64,000 bases of DNA, taken from positions 1,488,001 to 1,552,000 of the forward strand of contig NZ_SHLD01000001.1 in assembly GCF_004217615.1 (NCBI RefSeq). Reading direction: 5' to 3'. Position numbers and translations under genes: made by a program. Source of the stretch: Micromonospora kangleipakensis. Its GTDB lineage: Bacteria > Actinomycetota > Actinomycetes > Mycobacteriales > Micromonosporaceae. The notes beneath the pieces are model-generated. The model saw only the letters and a program-made list of their open reading frames with translations, was not told the DNA's origin and made no database searches. Within the stretch, counting starts at the first letter, position 1. Each line of letters begins with the position of its first letter. Of the stretch, positions 1-8,080 are shown one piece after another.

Positions 1-1351
1 CCAGGGTCTCCGGGTCACGCAGGTACGGCAGGAAGGTGGTGCCGTCCTCGCCGTTGGGCGCGGTGGCGAACTCCACCCGCAGGTCGGGCAGGGACTCCAC
101 GTCGGGCAGCAGCCACGGCTCGGAGCCGTTCGCGACGTAGTTGTCCGACAGCAGCAGCACCGGCGTGCGGTAGGTGAGCGCGATCCGGGCCGCCTCCAGG
201 GCGGCGTGGAAGCAGTCCGACGGCGACTTCGGGGCGATCACCGCGACCGGGGCCTCGCCGTGCCGGCCGTACAGCGCCATGTTGAGGTCGGCCTGCTCGG
301 TCTTGGTGGGCATGCCGGTGGACGGCCCGGCCCGCTGCACGTCGACGACGACTAGCGGCAGCTCCAGCGCCACCGCGAGGGAGATCGTCTCGCTCTTCAG
401 GGCCACGCCGGGGCCGCTGGTGGTGGTGACGCCGAGCGAACCGCCGTACGACGCGCCGAGCGCCGCCCCCACCGCGGCGATCTCGTCCTCGGCCTGCATG
501 GTGATCACGCCGAACCGCTTGTGCTTGCTCAGCTCGTGCAGGATGTCCGAGGCCGGGGTGATCGGGTACGCCCCGAGGAAGACCGGCAGCCCGGAGCGGA
601 CCCCGGCGGCCACCAGGCCGAGCGAGAGCGCCGCGTTGCCGGTGATGTTCCGGTAGGTGCCCGGCAGCATCTTCGCCGGCTTCACCTCGTACCGGACCGA
701 GAAGTCCTCGGTGGTCTCGCCGAAGTTCCAGCCGGCCCGGAAGGCGGCCACGTTCGCCGCGACCAGCTCGGGCCGGGCGGCGAACTTGCGCTCCAGGAAC
801 CGCAGCGTCGACTCGTACGGCCGGGAGTACATCCAGCTCAGCAGGCCCAGGGCGAACATGTTCTTGGCCCGCTCGGCGTCCTTCTTGGACACCTCGTGCG
901 CGGCCAGCGCGCCGACCGTCATCGAGGTCAGCGCCACCGGGTGCACCACGTAGCCGGCGAGCGAGTCGTCGTCCAGCGGGCTGACCTGATACCCCACCTT
1001 GGCGAGGTTGCGCTTGGTGAACTCGTCGGTGTTGACGATGATGTCCGCGCCGCGCGGCAGGTCGGCCAGGTTGGCCTTGAGCGCCGCCGGGTTCATCGCG
1101 ACCAGGACGTTCGGGGCGTCGCCCGGCGTCAGGATGTCGTAGTCGGCGAAGTGCACCTGGAAGCTCGACACGCCCGGGAGGGTGCCGGCGGGCGCCCGGA
1201 TCTCGGCCGGGAAGTTCGGCAACGTCGAAATGTCGTTGCCGAGCTGCGCCGTCTCGGAGGTGAACCGGTCGCCGGTGAGCTGCATGCCGTCGCCGGAGTC
1301 GCCGGCGAACCGGATGACCACCCGGTCGAGTTGACGGATCTGCTTGGTCAC
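1..1351 (-). CDS. korA: 2-oxoglutarate:ferredoxin oxidoreductase alpha subunit (partial)
   Basis: Fused gamma-alpha subunit of a 2-oxoacid:ferredoxin oxidoreductase, which oxidatively decarboxylates 2-oxoglutarate to succinyl-CoA and reduces ferredoxin. The reverse strand reads from a GTG preceded by GAGGTG: an N-terminal gamma domain (RFAGDSGDGMQLTGD near residue 12), a linker, then the pyrimidine-binding alpha domain (GAYPITPASDILHELS and the QAEDEIAAVGAALGASYGG region). About 450 codons are present. The family usually has 610-640 residues, so the C-terminal part and probably korB lie beyond the left edge. The longest open frame over this stretch is Arg/Gly/Ala-rich and is a shadow of the real frame. 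In Streptomyces coelicolor, as I recall, korA/korB sit near a second, incomplete nuo cluster, which fits the nuoA found nearby. Confidence 0.93.
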   Translation of the reverse strand, partial: MTKQIRQLDRVVIRFAGDSGDGMQLTGDRFTSETAQLGNDISTLPNFPAEIRAPAGTLPGVSSFQVHFADYDILTPGDAPNVLVAMNPAALKANLADLPRGADIIVNTDEFTKRNLAKVGYQVSPLDDDSLAGYVVHPVALTSMTVGALAAHEVSKKDAERAKNMFALGLLSWMYSRPYESTLRFLERKFAARPELVAANVAAFRAGWNFGETTEDFSVRYEVKPAKMLPGTYRNITGNAALSLGLVAAGVRSGLPVFLGAYPITPASDILHELSKHKRFGVITMQAEDEIAAVGAALGASYGGSLGVTTTSGPGVALKSETISLAVALELPLVVVDVQRAGPSTGMPTKTEQADLNMALYGRHGEAPVAVIAPKSPSDCFHAALEAARIALTYRTPVLLLSDNYVANGSEPWLLPDVESLPDLRVEFATAPNGEDGTTFLPYLRDPETL

Positions 1352-1655
1352 GCCCGCACCTCGCTTCGCTCAGCGCCGTCGCACGGGCGGCTGAACATGT
1401 TGGTGACCCCGCCTTGCCCCGCCACGTGACCTCCTTGACGCGCTGCTGTCGCCGGCCGTCCGAAGCTGTCCGGCCCGCTCCGTTCCTCACGTCAGAGCCT
1501 ACGTCGGTTCCTTAGGGCCACCTTGGTGGAGGTCCGACGTATGGGACCTGACCGGCCCGCTGTATGCCCGGCTTTGCGGTGTTTAGTACCGGCATCCGTA
1601 ATCGAGATCACCGCATCCCGGTCGATCCGGCCGGGGGCATTCCGGCCGGCGGCGC
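1352..1655. other. intergenic region upstream of korA
   Basis: No gene is supported here. The stretch should hold the korA promoter on the minus strand. Near its middle is a 6-bp palindrome, AGGTCC-N8-GGACCT (1530-1549), which could be an operator or part of a weak hairpin. I could not fix a convincing -35/-10 pair. Confidence 0.4.
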
Positions 1656-3095
1656 TCACTCGGATGCGGCGGGGGCGACGGTCGGGTCGGCCGGCGGTGC
1701 GGTCATCCGCCGGCGCAGCGAGGTGGTGGCCAGGACCAGGGCGAGCACCACCAGCAGCCCGGAGACCGCGATCAGGGTGATCGCCGTCCGCCGGACCGAG
1801 CTGAAGCCGCCCCCGTCGGCGGCCGGCTCGGCGGCGGCGAGTACGCCGTGGGAGCCGGTCGGCGCGGGGGTGGCGACCGGCGTGGACACGGCGGCCGCGG
1901 CGTTGATCCGGAAGCTCATCTGCACCTGCCGGCTCCGGCCGCTGCGCGGGTCGAGCCGGCCGACGACCGCGCCGGCCAGCGGAGCCCGGGCCTGCGCCGC
2001 CGGCGTGGCGGTCACCGGCAGCCGGAGGGTGGCCGTGCGCCCGGCGGGCACCATGCCCAGGTCGCACCGCGTCCGGATCGGCGCCAGCGGAACGCAGCCG
2101 GCCGGCGGGCCGGACGCGGTCACCCCGTCGGGCAGGATCACCTCGACCCGGCCGGCGGCGTCGACCCGGCCGGTGTTGCCGAGCCGGACGGTCAGGACGC
2201 TCGGGGCGCCGCTGATGTCGAAGAGCACCTCGTCGGCGCGGAGCGAGATGCCGGGTACCGGCGGGCCGGGCGGGAAGAGCACCGCGAAGCCCTCGTCGTC
2301 CACGGCCGCGCCGGTCAAGCCCGGGGCGGTGGCGGTCACCCCGACCGAGCCGCTGAGCGGCATCGAGCGCCAGGCCGCACCGTCGATCCGGACCCGGATC
2401 GAACTGCTGAACCGGGCGCCGGGCGCGGTGGTCCACCCGCCGCAGCGGTAGCTGCCGCCGCCGGCGGGCGCGCACCCGGCGGTCCCCGCATCGGTGAGCC
2501 CGGCCGGCAGCCGGTAGGCGAGCCGGATCAGCTCCGGCACGCCGCCGGTGTTCGTGACGGTCACCCGCAGCGTGGTCACCGTGCTGTCGGCGTTCCAGTA
2601 GGCCGGGGTGAGCGCGACGTCCTCGGTGGTCACCCGGACCCCGAGCTGGGCGGGGGCCGGCCGGCCGGGGCCGGGCGGGGCCGGGGGCTGCGCCGGAGGC
2701 ACGACGGGCGGGGGCGGCGGGGCCGGGGCGGTGGTGGGCGCCGTGGTGGTCGGCGCCGGGTCGTCCGGGGCGGTGGTCGCCGGCACGGGCTCAGTCGTGG
2801 TCGGGGCCGGCGGGGTGGTCTCCGGTGGCGCGCTCTCGGTCGGCGGCGCCTCGGTCGACGTGGGGTCCGTCGCGGTCGGCTCGGCCGGGGGAGTGCTGTC
2901 CGTCGGGTCGGCGGCGGGCTCGCCCCCCGGATCGGTGGCCGCGGTGACCACAGCCGTCGGCGTCGGTGACGCGGTCGCCCACGCGGGACCGACCGCGACC
3001 GCCGTCGCCAGCCCGACCGCGAGCGAGGCCGCCAGCAGTGCGGAGGTCCGTCGCTGGGCAACCCGCCGGTCGGGGCGTACGGGCAGGTCGGCCAT
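1656..3095 (-). CDS. Secreted, membrane-anchored Pro/Thr-rich surface protein
   Basis: Predicted cell-surface protein of unknown function, 479 residues. An Arg-rich start and hydrophobic stretch (residues about 18-40) form a signal peptide. A low-complexity Pro/Thr/Ala/Glu linker follows (about 42-150). Two or three beta-rich segments of DUF11/CARDB flavour come next, with repeated phrases such as VTVTNTGGVPE and VRLGNTGRVDAAG (about 155-400), and a last hydrophobic helix with an RRRM stop-transfer (about 440-465). The ATG is preceded by GGAGGACAG, which fixes the start. The pattern fits a stalk that lifts adhesin-like Ig folds above the wall; no catalytic motif is visible. It is transcribed away from nuoA. 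Confidence 0.8.
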   Translation of the reverse strand: MADLPVRPDRRVAQRRTSALLAASLAVGLATAVAVGPAWATASPTPTAVVTAATDPGGEPAADPTDSTPPAEPTATDPTSTEAPPTESAPPETTPPAPTTTEPVPATTAPDDPAPTTTAPTTAPAPPPPPVVPPAQPPAPPGPGRPAPAQLGVRVTTEDVALTPAYWNADSTVTTLRVTVTNTGGVPELIRLAYRLPAGLTDAGTAGCAPAGGGSYRCGGWTTAPGARFSSSIRVRIDGAAWRSMPLSGSVGVTATAPGLTGAAVDDEGFAVLFPPGPPVPGISLRADEVLFDISGAPSVLTVRLGNTGRVDAAGRVEVILPDGVTASGPPAGCVPLAPIRTRCDLGMVPAGRTATLRLPVTATPAAQARAPLAGAVVGRLDPRSGRSRQVQMSFRINAAAAVSTPVATPAPTGSHGVLAAAEPAADGGGFSSVRRTAITLIAVSGLLVVLALVLATTSLRRRMTAPPADPTVAPAASE

Positions 3096-3211
3096 CTGTC
3101 CTCCGCGACACTCAGTGAGGTTTCATTATTCGGTAATAGTTGCCGAGGGACACTAGTTCCCCGAGGAAACAAATCCGTAACGTGTTCGGTCCGCGCGGGC
3201 GGCGGGCACGG

Positions 3212-3217
3212 TAGGGT
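3212..3217 (+). promoter_or_regulatory. -10 box TAGGGT of nuoA (probable leaderless start)
   Basis: TAGGGT lies 8 bases before the nuoA GTG and there is no Shine-Dalgarno between them. Transcription would therefore begin at or next to the start codon. Confidence 0.55.
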
Positions 3218-3225
3218 CGTCCTCC

Positions 3226-3603
3226 GTGACCGGTTACCTCGGCTCGTACGCCACGCTCGGTCTCCTGCTGCTCGCCAGCGTTCTCTTCTTCGTTACGGCG
3301 TTTTCGGCCAATCGGGTGTTACGTCCTAGCCGTCCGGCCGATCCGTGGGGCAAGCGAACCAGCTATGAGTGCGGACTCGACCCGGTCGGCGGCGACTGGG
3401 CGCAGATGCAGATCCGCTACTACGTCTACGCGTATCTCTACGTGCTCTTCGCGGTCGAGGCGGTCTTCCTCTTCCCCTGGGCGCTGGTCTTCGACCGGCC
3501 CGGGTTCGGCGTGACGACCGTGGTCGAGATGGGGATCTTCGTCGCCGTGGTCGCGCTCGGCATCCTCTACGCCTGGCGGAAGAACATCCTGCGCTGGACC
3601 TGA
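3226..3603 (+). CDS. nuoA: NADH-quinone oxidoreductase subunit A
   Basis: Small membrane subunit of complex I (125 residues, normal length). It has three hydrophobic segments (about 5-27, 62-84, 95-115) and the family hallmarks: the loop sequence SYECGLDP and the charged second helix ending EAVFLFPWALVF. GTG is the start, preceded by a TAGGGT box rather than a ribosome-binding site. No other nuo gene follows: the next gene is folP2 on the opposite strand. It is thus a stand-alone nuoA next to korA, perhaps the remnant of a second nuo cluster. Whether it is expressed or assembles with the main complex I cannot be told from sequence. Confidence 0.93.
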   Translation: MTGYLGSYATLGLLLLASVLFFVTAFSANRVLRPSRPADPWGKRTSYECGLDPVGGDWAQMQIRYYVYAYLYVLFAVEAVFLFPWALVFDRPGFGVTTVVEMGIFVAVVALGILYAWRKNILRWT

Positions 3604-3629
3604 CCCCCGCCGGCCCGGCCGACCATCGG

Positions 3630-4499
3630 TCAGGCCAGGCCGCGCCGGGTCAGGGTGGGCGGCCGGTCGCCCCGGATCGAGGCGATCATGTCCAACACCC
3701 GACGGGTCTGGAGCACCTGGTGGGCGCGGAACACCCGGGCCCCCAGCCACGCCGAGACCGCGGTCGCGGCCAGCGTGCCCTCCAGCCGGTCCGGCACCGG
3801 CAGGTCCAGCGTCTCGCCGATGAAGTCCTTGTTCGACAGGGCCACCAGCAGCGGCCAGCCGGTGCCGGAGAGTTCCGCGAGCCGCCGGGTGATCTCCAGC
3901 GAGTGCCGGGTGTTCTTGCCGAAGTCGTGCGCCGGGTCGATCAGGATGCCGTCGGGGCGTACGCCGAGGGTGACCGCCCGTTCGGCGAGCCGGGTCACCG
4001 TCGCGACCACGTCGGCCACCACGTCGTCGAAGGCGGCCCGGTGCGGCCGGGTACGCGGACTGAGCCCGCCCGCGTGCGAGCAGACCAGCCCGGCGCCGGT
4101 GGCCGCGGCGACCCGGGCCAGCGCCGGGTCCGCCCCCGACCACGTGTCGTTCAGCAGGTCGGCGCCGGCCGCCACCGCCTCCACCGCCACCTCGGCCCGC
4201 CAGGTGTCGATCGAGATGACCACCTCGGGGAAGGCGGTCCGGACCGCGGCGATGGTGTCCACCGTCCGGCGGATCTCCTCGGCGACGTCGACCTCCTCGC
4301 CCGGCCCGGCCTTCACCCCGCCGATGTCGATGATCTCCGCGCCGTCGGTGACCGCGCGCTCCACCGCGCGCAGCGCGCTGTCGGCCGCGAAGGTGGCGCC
4401 CCGGTCGAAGAACGAGTCCGGCGTGCGGTTGACGATCGCCATCACCACCAGTTCCCCGGGGGCGAACACCCGCCCACCGAGCCGCAGCGTCCCGGCCAT
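3630..4499 (-). CDS. folP2: FolP2-type dihydropteroate synthase homologue
   Basis: TIM-barrel protein of the pterin-binding family, 289 residues. The start is the ATG with AGGAGG 5 bases upstream; longer frames upstream have no ribosome-binding site. Family motifs are NRTPDSFFDRGATF near the N-terminus, EIIDIGGVKAGPG, ISIDTWRAEVA, LLNDTWSG and a C-terminal FRAHQV where canonical DHPS has a RVHD-like motif. The variant first motif (NRTPDSF instead of NVTPDSFSDGG) and the position beside a DivIVA-domain gene and tagA match M. tuberculosis FolP2 (Rv1207), a paralogue reported to lack DHPS activity. The true substrate is therefore uncertain. The gpgS gene that neighbours folP2 in mycobacteria is missing here. 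Confidence 0.88.
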   Translation of the reverse strand: MAGTLRLGGRVFAPGELVVMAIVNRTPDSFFDRGATFAADSALRAVERAVTDGAEIIDIGGVKAGPGEEVDVAEEIRRTVDTIAAVRTAFPEVVISIDTWRAEVAVEAVAAGADLLNDTWSGADPALARVAAATGAGLVCSHAGGLSPRTRPHRAAFDDVVADVVATVTRLAERAVTLGVRPDGILIDPAHDFGKNTRHSLEITRRLAELSGTGWPLLVALSNKDFIGETLDLPVPDRLEGTLAATAVSAWLGARVFRAHQVLQTRRVLDMIASIRGDRPPTLTRRGLA

Positions 4500-4662
4500 C
4501 CCGCCTCCTGGTCTCCGCCCGCCGTCGGCCGTACCGCCGGCCGCCCCCGACGCTATCCGGTCCGCCGCCGACCGCCCCGTCCGGTACGTCCCGGGGCTGC
4601 GAATCATGATCGGAGCGGGTGGAGGGCTCGCCCGGGGCCGGCCCGCGTGCCACGATCTCCCC

Positions 4663-5406
4663 ATGGGTCAGGTTCTGCTCCTCTTGGTCGTCGCGCTGAC
4701 CGTCGCGGCGGTGGTGTTCGGGGTGACGGTGCTGGTCTCCGGGCGCGACCCGGGCCTGGCGCCGGCCGAGCCGGACGGGCGGGCCGTGCCCCTGCCGGGG
4801 AGCCGCCCGCTGCACGAGTCGGACGTCGCCGAGGCCCGCTTCGACACCGCCCTGCGCGGCTACCGGATGGCCCAGGTCGACCAGGCGATGCGCCGGGCGG
4901 CCTACGACATCGGCTACAAATCCGAGCTGATCGGCGTGCTGGAGGCGGAGGTCGCCGCGCTGCGCGAGGGCCGCACGGCGGACGCCGACGCGCTGCGCGA
5001 CGCCCGCGAGGCCTCCGCCGGCGCGAGCCCCGCCGCCGCCCCGACCGACGCGGTGAGCTCGGCCGGCGACACCCTGGCTGACGCGTCGGACGCTGAGGCC
5101 GGGGTGGCGGCCGCGCCCGCCGCGGCTGCCGTCGAGGACGAGGCGGTGCTCCCCACGCCCGCCCCGGCGACGCCCGCTGGTGGGGTTGTCCCGGTCGCGG
5201 CGCCCGTCGACCAGGAGCCGACCGACCGCGAGGTCCCGGTCCGGCCGCCGGCCGACCCCACCTCCTCCCCTGCCGCCAGCGCCCCGGCCACCGACCCCAC
5301 CGGGAAGGTCGGCCGGACGGCGCAGGGCCCGGCCGCCGCCGCCGACGACAGCGACAGCGACGGTGCGCGGGAGCGTGGCGCGGTGGTCCGGTCGGAGCGG
5401 GCGTGA
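4663..5406 (+). CDS. DivIVA-domain membrane protein
   Basis: 247-residue protein with one N-terminal transmembrane helix (about 4-25). A short DivIVA-like motif follows (FDTALRGYRMAQVDQAMRR, about 62-82), where RGY..xQVD is the DivIVA/GpsB signature, then a coiled-coil-prone helix and a long Ala/Pro/Asp-rich tail of low complexity. It corresponds in position and domain to Rv1209 of M. tuberculosis. It is probably a polar-growth or septum-associated factor, which is inference. It overlaps the next gene by GTGA, so the two are likely translationally coupled. Confidence 0.85.
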   Translation: MGQVLLLLVVALTVAAVVFGVTVLVSGRDPGLAPAEPDGRAVPLPGSRPLHESDVAEARFDTALRGYRMAQVDQAMRRAAYDIGYKSELIGVLEAEVAALREGRTADADALRDAREASAGASPAAAPTDAVSSAGDTLADASDAEAGVAAAPAAAAVEDEAVLPTPAPATPAGGVVPVAAPVDQEPTDREVPVRPPADPTSSPAASAPATDPTGKVGRTAQGPAAAADDSDSDGARERGAVVRSERA

Positions 5407-5900
5407 CCGGGCCCGAAGGCGCCGACGGGCTGGCCGAGGCCGCCCAGCCCGGTGCCGGTGAGGTGACCGCCACGGTGATCGTCGACGCCCCCGTCGAGCG
5501 GGTCTTCGCGGCGCTGACCGCCTGGGAACGGCAGTCCGACTGGGTCCCCTTCACCACCGTCCGAGTGGTCGAGGGGGACGGTGGCGAGGGCAGCCTGGTC
5601 GAGGCGGTCACCGCGCTCGGCCCGGCGGTGCTCCGCGACGAGATGCGGGTGGTCCGGGTCGACGCGCCGTACGAGGTCGGGGTGGTGCACTGTGGGCGGC
5701 TGCTGCGCGGGCCGGGCGTGCTGCGCTGCACCCCGGTGGAGCGGGACCGGACCCAGGTGGTCTGGCACGAGTGGTTCCACCTGCCCGGCGGCGCCGCCGG
5801 CCGGGTCGCCCGGCCGGTGCTCTGGCCCGGCTCGAAGTTCGGCCTGACCCAGGCGCTGAAGAAGTTCGCCCGGCTGGTGGAGCAGGGCCGGCTGCCCTGA
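5403..5900 (+). CDS. SRPBCC (START-like) family protein
   Basis: 165-residue helix-grip protein of the polyketide cyclase/START superfamily. The N-terminal beta strand and loop (TATVIVDAPVERVFAALTAWERQSDWVPF), the central hairpin strands and a long C-terminal amphipathic helix (LTQALKKFARLVEQG) are typical. Such proteins bind a hydrophobic ligand in a deep pocket, and nothing here indicates which. The GTG start overlaps the stop of the DivIVA-domain gene, so both are probably made from one transcript. Confidence 0.85.
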   Translation: MTGPEGADGLAEAAQPGAGEVTATVIVDAPVERVFAALTAWERQSDWVPFTTVRVVEGDGGEGSLVEAVTALGPAVLRDEMRVVRVDAPYEVGVVHCGRLLRGPGVLRCTPVERDRTQVVWHEWFHLPGGAAGRVARPVLWPGSKFGLTQALKKFARLVEQGRLP

Positions 5901-5927
5901 CCGCCGCCCGTTGTCGGGGGGCTGGCC

Positions 5928-5933
5928 TAGCGT
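5928..5933 (+). promoter_or_regulatory. -10-like box TAGCGT before tagA
   Basis: TAGCGT ends 7 bases before the tagA GTG, with no ribosome-binding site between. This suggests a leaderless transcript. Confidence 0.4.
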
Positions 5934-5940
5934 GTAGGCC

Positions 5941-6537
5941 GTGACTGACCTGGTGACCGGCGCGGACGGGCTGCCCCGCTGCGCCTGGGGCGCGAGCACC
6001 CCGGACTACGCCTTCTACCACGACACCGAGTGGGGCCGGCCGCTGCGCGGCGATGACCCGCTCTACGAGCGGCTGACCCTGGAGGCGTTCCAGTCCGGCC
6101 TGTCCTGGCTGACCATCCTGCGCAAGCGACCCGCGTTCCGGCTCGCCTTCGACGAGTTCCGCATCGACAAGGTCGCCGGCTACGGCGCGGCGGACGTCGC
6201 CCGCCTGCTCGCCGACACCGGCATCGTGCGCAACCGGGCCAAGGTCGAGGCGGCGATCGCCAACGCCCGGGCCGCGCTGGAGCTGCCCGACGGGCTCTCC
6301 GCGCTGCTCTGGTCGTTCGCGCCGCCGGCCCGGGCCGGCCGGCCGCGGTCCTTCGCCAAGGTGCCGGCGCTCACCCCCGAGTCCACCGCGCTGGCCAAGG
6401 CGCTCAAGAAGCGCGGCTTCCGCTTCGTCGGCCCGACCACCGCGTACGCGCTGATGCAGGCCACCGGGATGGTCGACGACCACCTCGCCGGCTGTCACGT
6501 GCCCGTCGATGGGGTCGGGGCCGCCGGCCGGGCGTGA
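5941..6537 (+). CDS. tagA: DNA-3-methyladenine glycosylase I
   Basis: Base-excision repair glycosylase removing 3-methyladenine, 198 residues, normal length. Sequence features are RCAWG near the start with the Zn-ligand Cys, YHDTEWGRPL, the helix-hairpin-helix region (LEAFQSGLSWLTILRKRPAFR) with the conserved Glu, and the C-terminal GFRFVGPTTAYALMQATGMVDDH with the His/Cys pair (DDHLAGCH) that completes the zinc site. GTG is the start. Its place after the DivIVA-domain gene matches Rv1210. Confidence 0.95.
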   Translation: MTDLVTGADGLPRCAWGASTPDYAFYHDTEWGRPLRGDDPLYERLTLEAFQSGLSWLTILRKRPAFRLAFDEFRIDKVAGYGAADVARLLADTGIVRNRAKVEAAIANARAALELPDGLSALLWSFAPPARAGRPRSFAKVPALTPESTALAKALKKRGFRFVGPTTAYALMQATGMVDDHLAGCHVPVDGVGAAGRA

Positions 6538-6599
6538 CGGCGCCGGCGTCCGGGCGACGTGACGGCGCCGGTGCCGATCCGGCGTGATGGGATTGGACC

Positions 6600-7223
6600 A
6601 TGACCGACACCGAGGTCCGCGCGAGCGGAACGATCGACGGCGGCAGCGGGCCCGGCGCCTGGGCGGTGCTGCTGCCCGCCGAGCGGTACGAGGCCGAGCG
6701 GCTCGTGCACCACGACACCCTGGAGCTGACCGGGCTGGACGGGCCGGCCCGGCCCCGGCCCGGCGACCCGGTCGCGGTGCTGGTCGACGCGCCGCTCCGG
6801 CTGGTGGCCCTCGGTCGGGTCGCCGCGGCCACCGCCGAGACCCGCGAGGATCCGGACGACCCGCAGTCCGAGGCCGTTCCGGGCGCGCTCGTGGTGACGT
6901 ACACCCGGCGGGTCTTCGACGAGCCGGTGCCGGCGGGCGGCCTGGCCCTCGACGGGCCGGTGACCGGGCTGGACGAGGCCACCTGGCGGGCGCTGGCCGA
7001 CCGGCTCGGCCCGCCGCCGGCGCGCCGCTCCTGGCTGGTCAGCCTGGACCTGCCGATCGAGGCGGCCTCGCCCGCCGAGGCGGTGCGGCTCTTCTGGGCG
7101 TACGTGCAGGAGCTGGGGCCGCGCGAGCTGCCCGCCTTCGTCTCGCCGGCCGGCGACGAGCTGGCCATGCAGGCGTTCGTGCTCGGCGTGGAGGCCAACC
7201 AGGATCCCGAAGAGGACGACTGA
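6600..7223 (+). CDS. Conserved hypothetical protein
   Basis: 207-residue soluble acidic protein that I do not recognise. It begins MTDTEVRASG. A beta-rich N-terminal half (WAVLLPAERYEAERLV, GDPVAVLVDAPLRLVALGRV) could be a small barrel. The C-terminal half is helical with aromatic residues (AVRLFWAYVQELGPRELPAFV), ending in an acidic tail. Codon use matches the neighbours. It lies between tagA and an SDR gene on the same strand, with 63-65 bases on each side, so it may be co-transcribed. No catalytic motif is evident. Confidence 0.7.
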   Translation: MTDTEVRASGTIDGGSGPGAWAVLLPAERYEAERLVHHDTLELTGLDGPARPRPGDPVAVLVDAPLRLVALGRVAAATAETREDPDDPQSEAVPGALVVTYTRRVFDEPVPAGGLALDGPVTGLDEATWRALADRLGPPPARRSWLVSLDLPIEAASPAEAVRLFWAYVQELGPRELPAFVSPAGDELAMQAFVLGVEANQDPEEDD

Positions 7224-7287
7224 TCCACCGGCGCCCGGTTACGGTGCCGGGGAGGGCCGGCGCCGGCCGGTCGCGCGAGGGGGTCCA

Positions 7288-8040
7288 ATGCGCTTCCAGG
7301 ACAGAGTCGCGCTGGTCACCGGCGGGGCGTCCGGGCTCGGCGAGGCGGCCGCCCGCCGGTTCGCCGCCGAGGGCGCGAAGGTGGTGATCGCCGACATCGA
7401 CGCCGAGGGCGCCGAGCGGGTCGCCGGCGGTCTGCCGGACGGCTACCCGGTGACCATGGACACCGGCGAGGCCGCCTCGGTCGAGCAGGGCATCGCCGAC
7501 GCCATGCAGCGGTACGGGCGGATCGACGTCATCTTCAACAACGCCGGCATCGACGGGCAGCAGCAGCCGCTGCACGAGATGGACGTGACGAACTGGGAGC
7601 GGGTGCGCCGGGTCAACGGCGACGGCGTCTTCTTCGTCCTGAGGTACGGCATCGAGGCGATGCTGCGCGGCGGCGGTGGCGCGATCGTGAACACCTCCTC
7701 CACCACCGCGCTGGCCGCCCAGGAGAACATCTCCCCGTACACCTTCACCAAGGCCGGCATCGTCGGCCTGACCCGTTCGGCGGCGATCGAGTACGCGGCC
7801 CGCGGCATCCGGGTCAACGCGGTCGCCCCGACGGTGGTGATGACCCCGCTGGTGGAGCACTTCATCGACAGCGCGCCGGACCCGGGGCAGATGCGCCGGC
7901 AGATGGAGTCTTTCAACCCGAAGCCCGGCATCCCCACCCCGGACGACGTGGCCGGGGTGGTCGCCTTCCTCGCCTCGGACGAGGCCGCCTGGATCACCGG
8001 CCACACCGTCCCGGTCGACGGCGGCTACGTCGCCCGCTGA
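7288..8040 (+). CDS. SDR family NAD(P)-dependent oxidoreductase
   Basis: Classical short-chain dehydrogenase of 250 residues. The cofactor motif is TGGASGLGEAAARRF (about 9-23), followed by an acidic residue after the second strand (IADIDAEG) that favours NAD. It also has NNAG, the Ser/Tyr/Lys catalytic set (NTSSTTAL, then YTFTK) and a C-terminal VPVDGGYV. It may reduce a 3-oxoacyl or hydroxy substrate; the substrate is unknown. The following genes, on the opposite strand, are an enoyl-CoA hydratase and a PaaX regulator, so a role in acyl-CoA catabolism is plausible. Confidence 0.88.
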   Translation: MRFQDRVALVTGGASGLGEAAARRFAAEGAKVVIADIDAEGAERVAGGLPDGYPVTMDTGEAASVEQGIADAMQRYGRIDVIFNNAGIDGQQQPLHEMDVTNWERVRRVNGDGVFFVLRYGIEAMLRGGGGAIVNTSSTTALAAQENISPYTFTKAGIVGLTRSAAIEYAARGIRVNAVAPTVVMTPLVEHFIDSAPDPGQMRRQMESFNPKPGIPTPDDVAGVVAFLASDEAAWITGHTVPVDGGYVAR

Positions 8041-8080
8041 CGGCCGCCCGGCCGCGAGCGAGGCCCGCGACCTGGAGCGG

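Noticed and set aside
15..1490. 491-codon open frame on the minus strand
   Set aside because: Its translation is Arg/Gly/Ala/His low complexity. The frame one step away reads KorA with family motifs and a good start, so this is a shadow.
3655..4662. Long upstream extension of the DivIVA-domain frame
   Set aside because: It is antisense to folP2, has Arg/Ser-rich shadow composition, and a proper start with a transmembrane helix lies at 4663.
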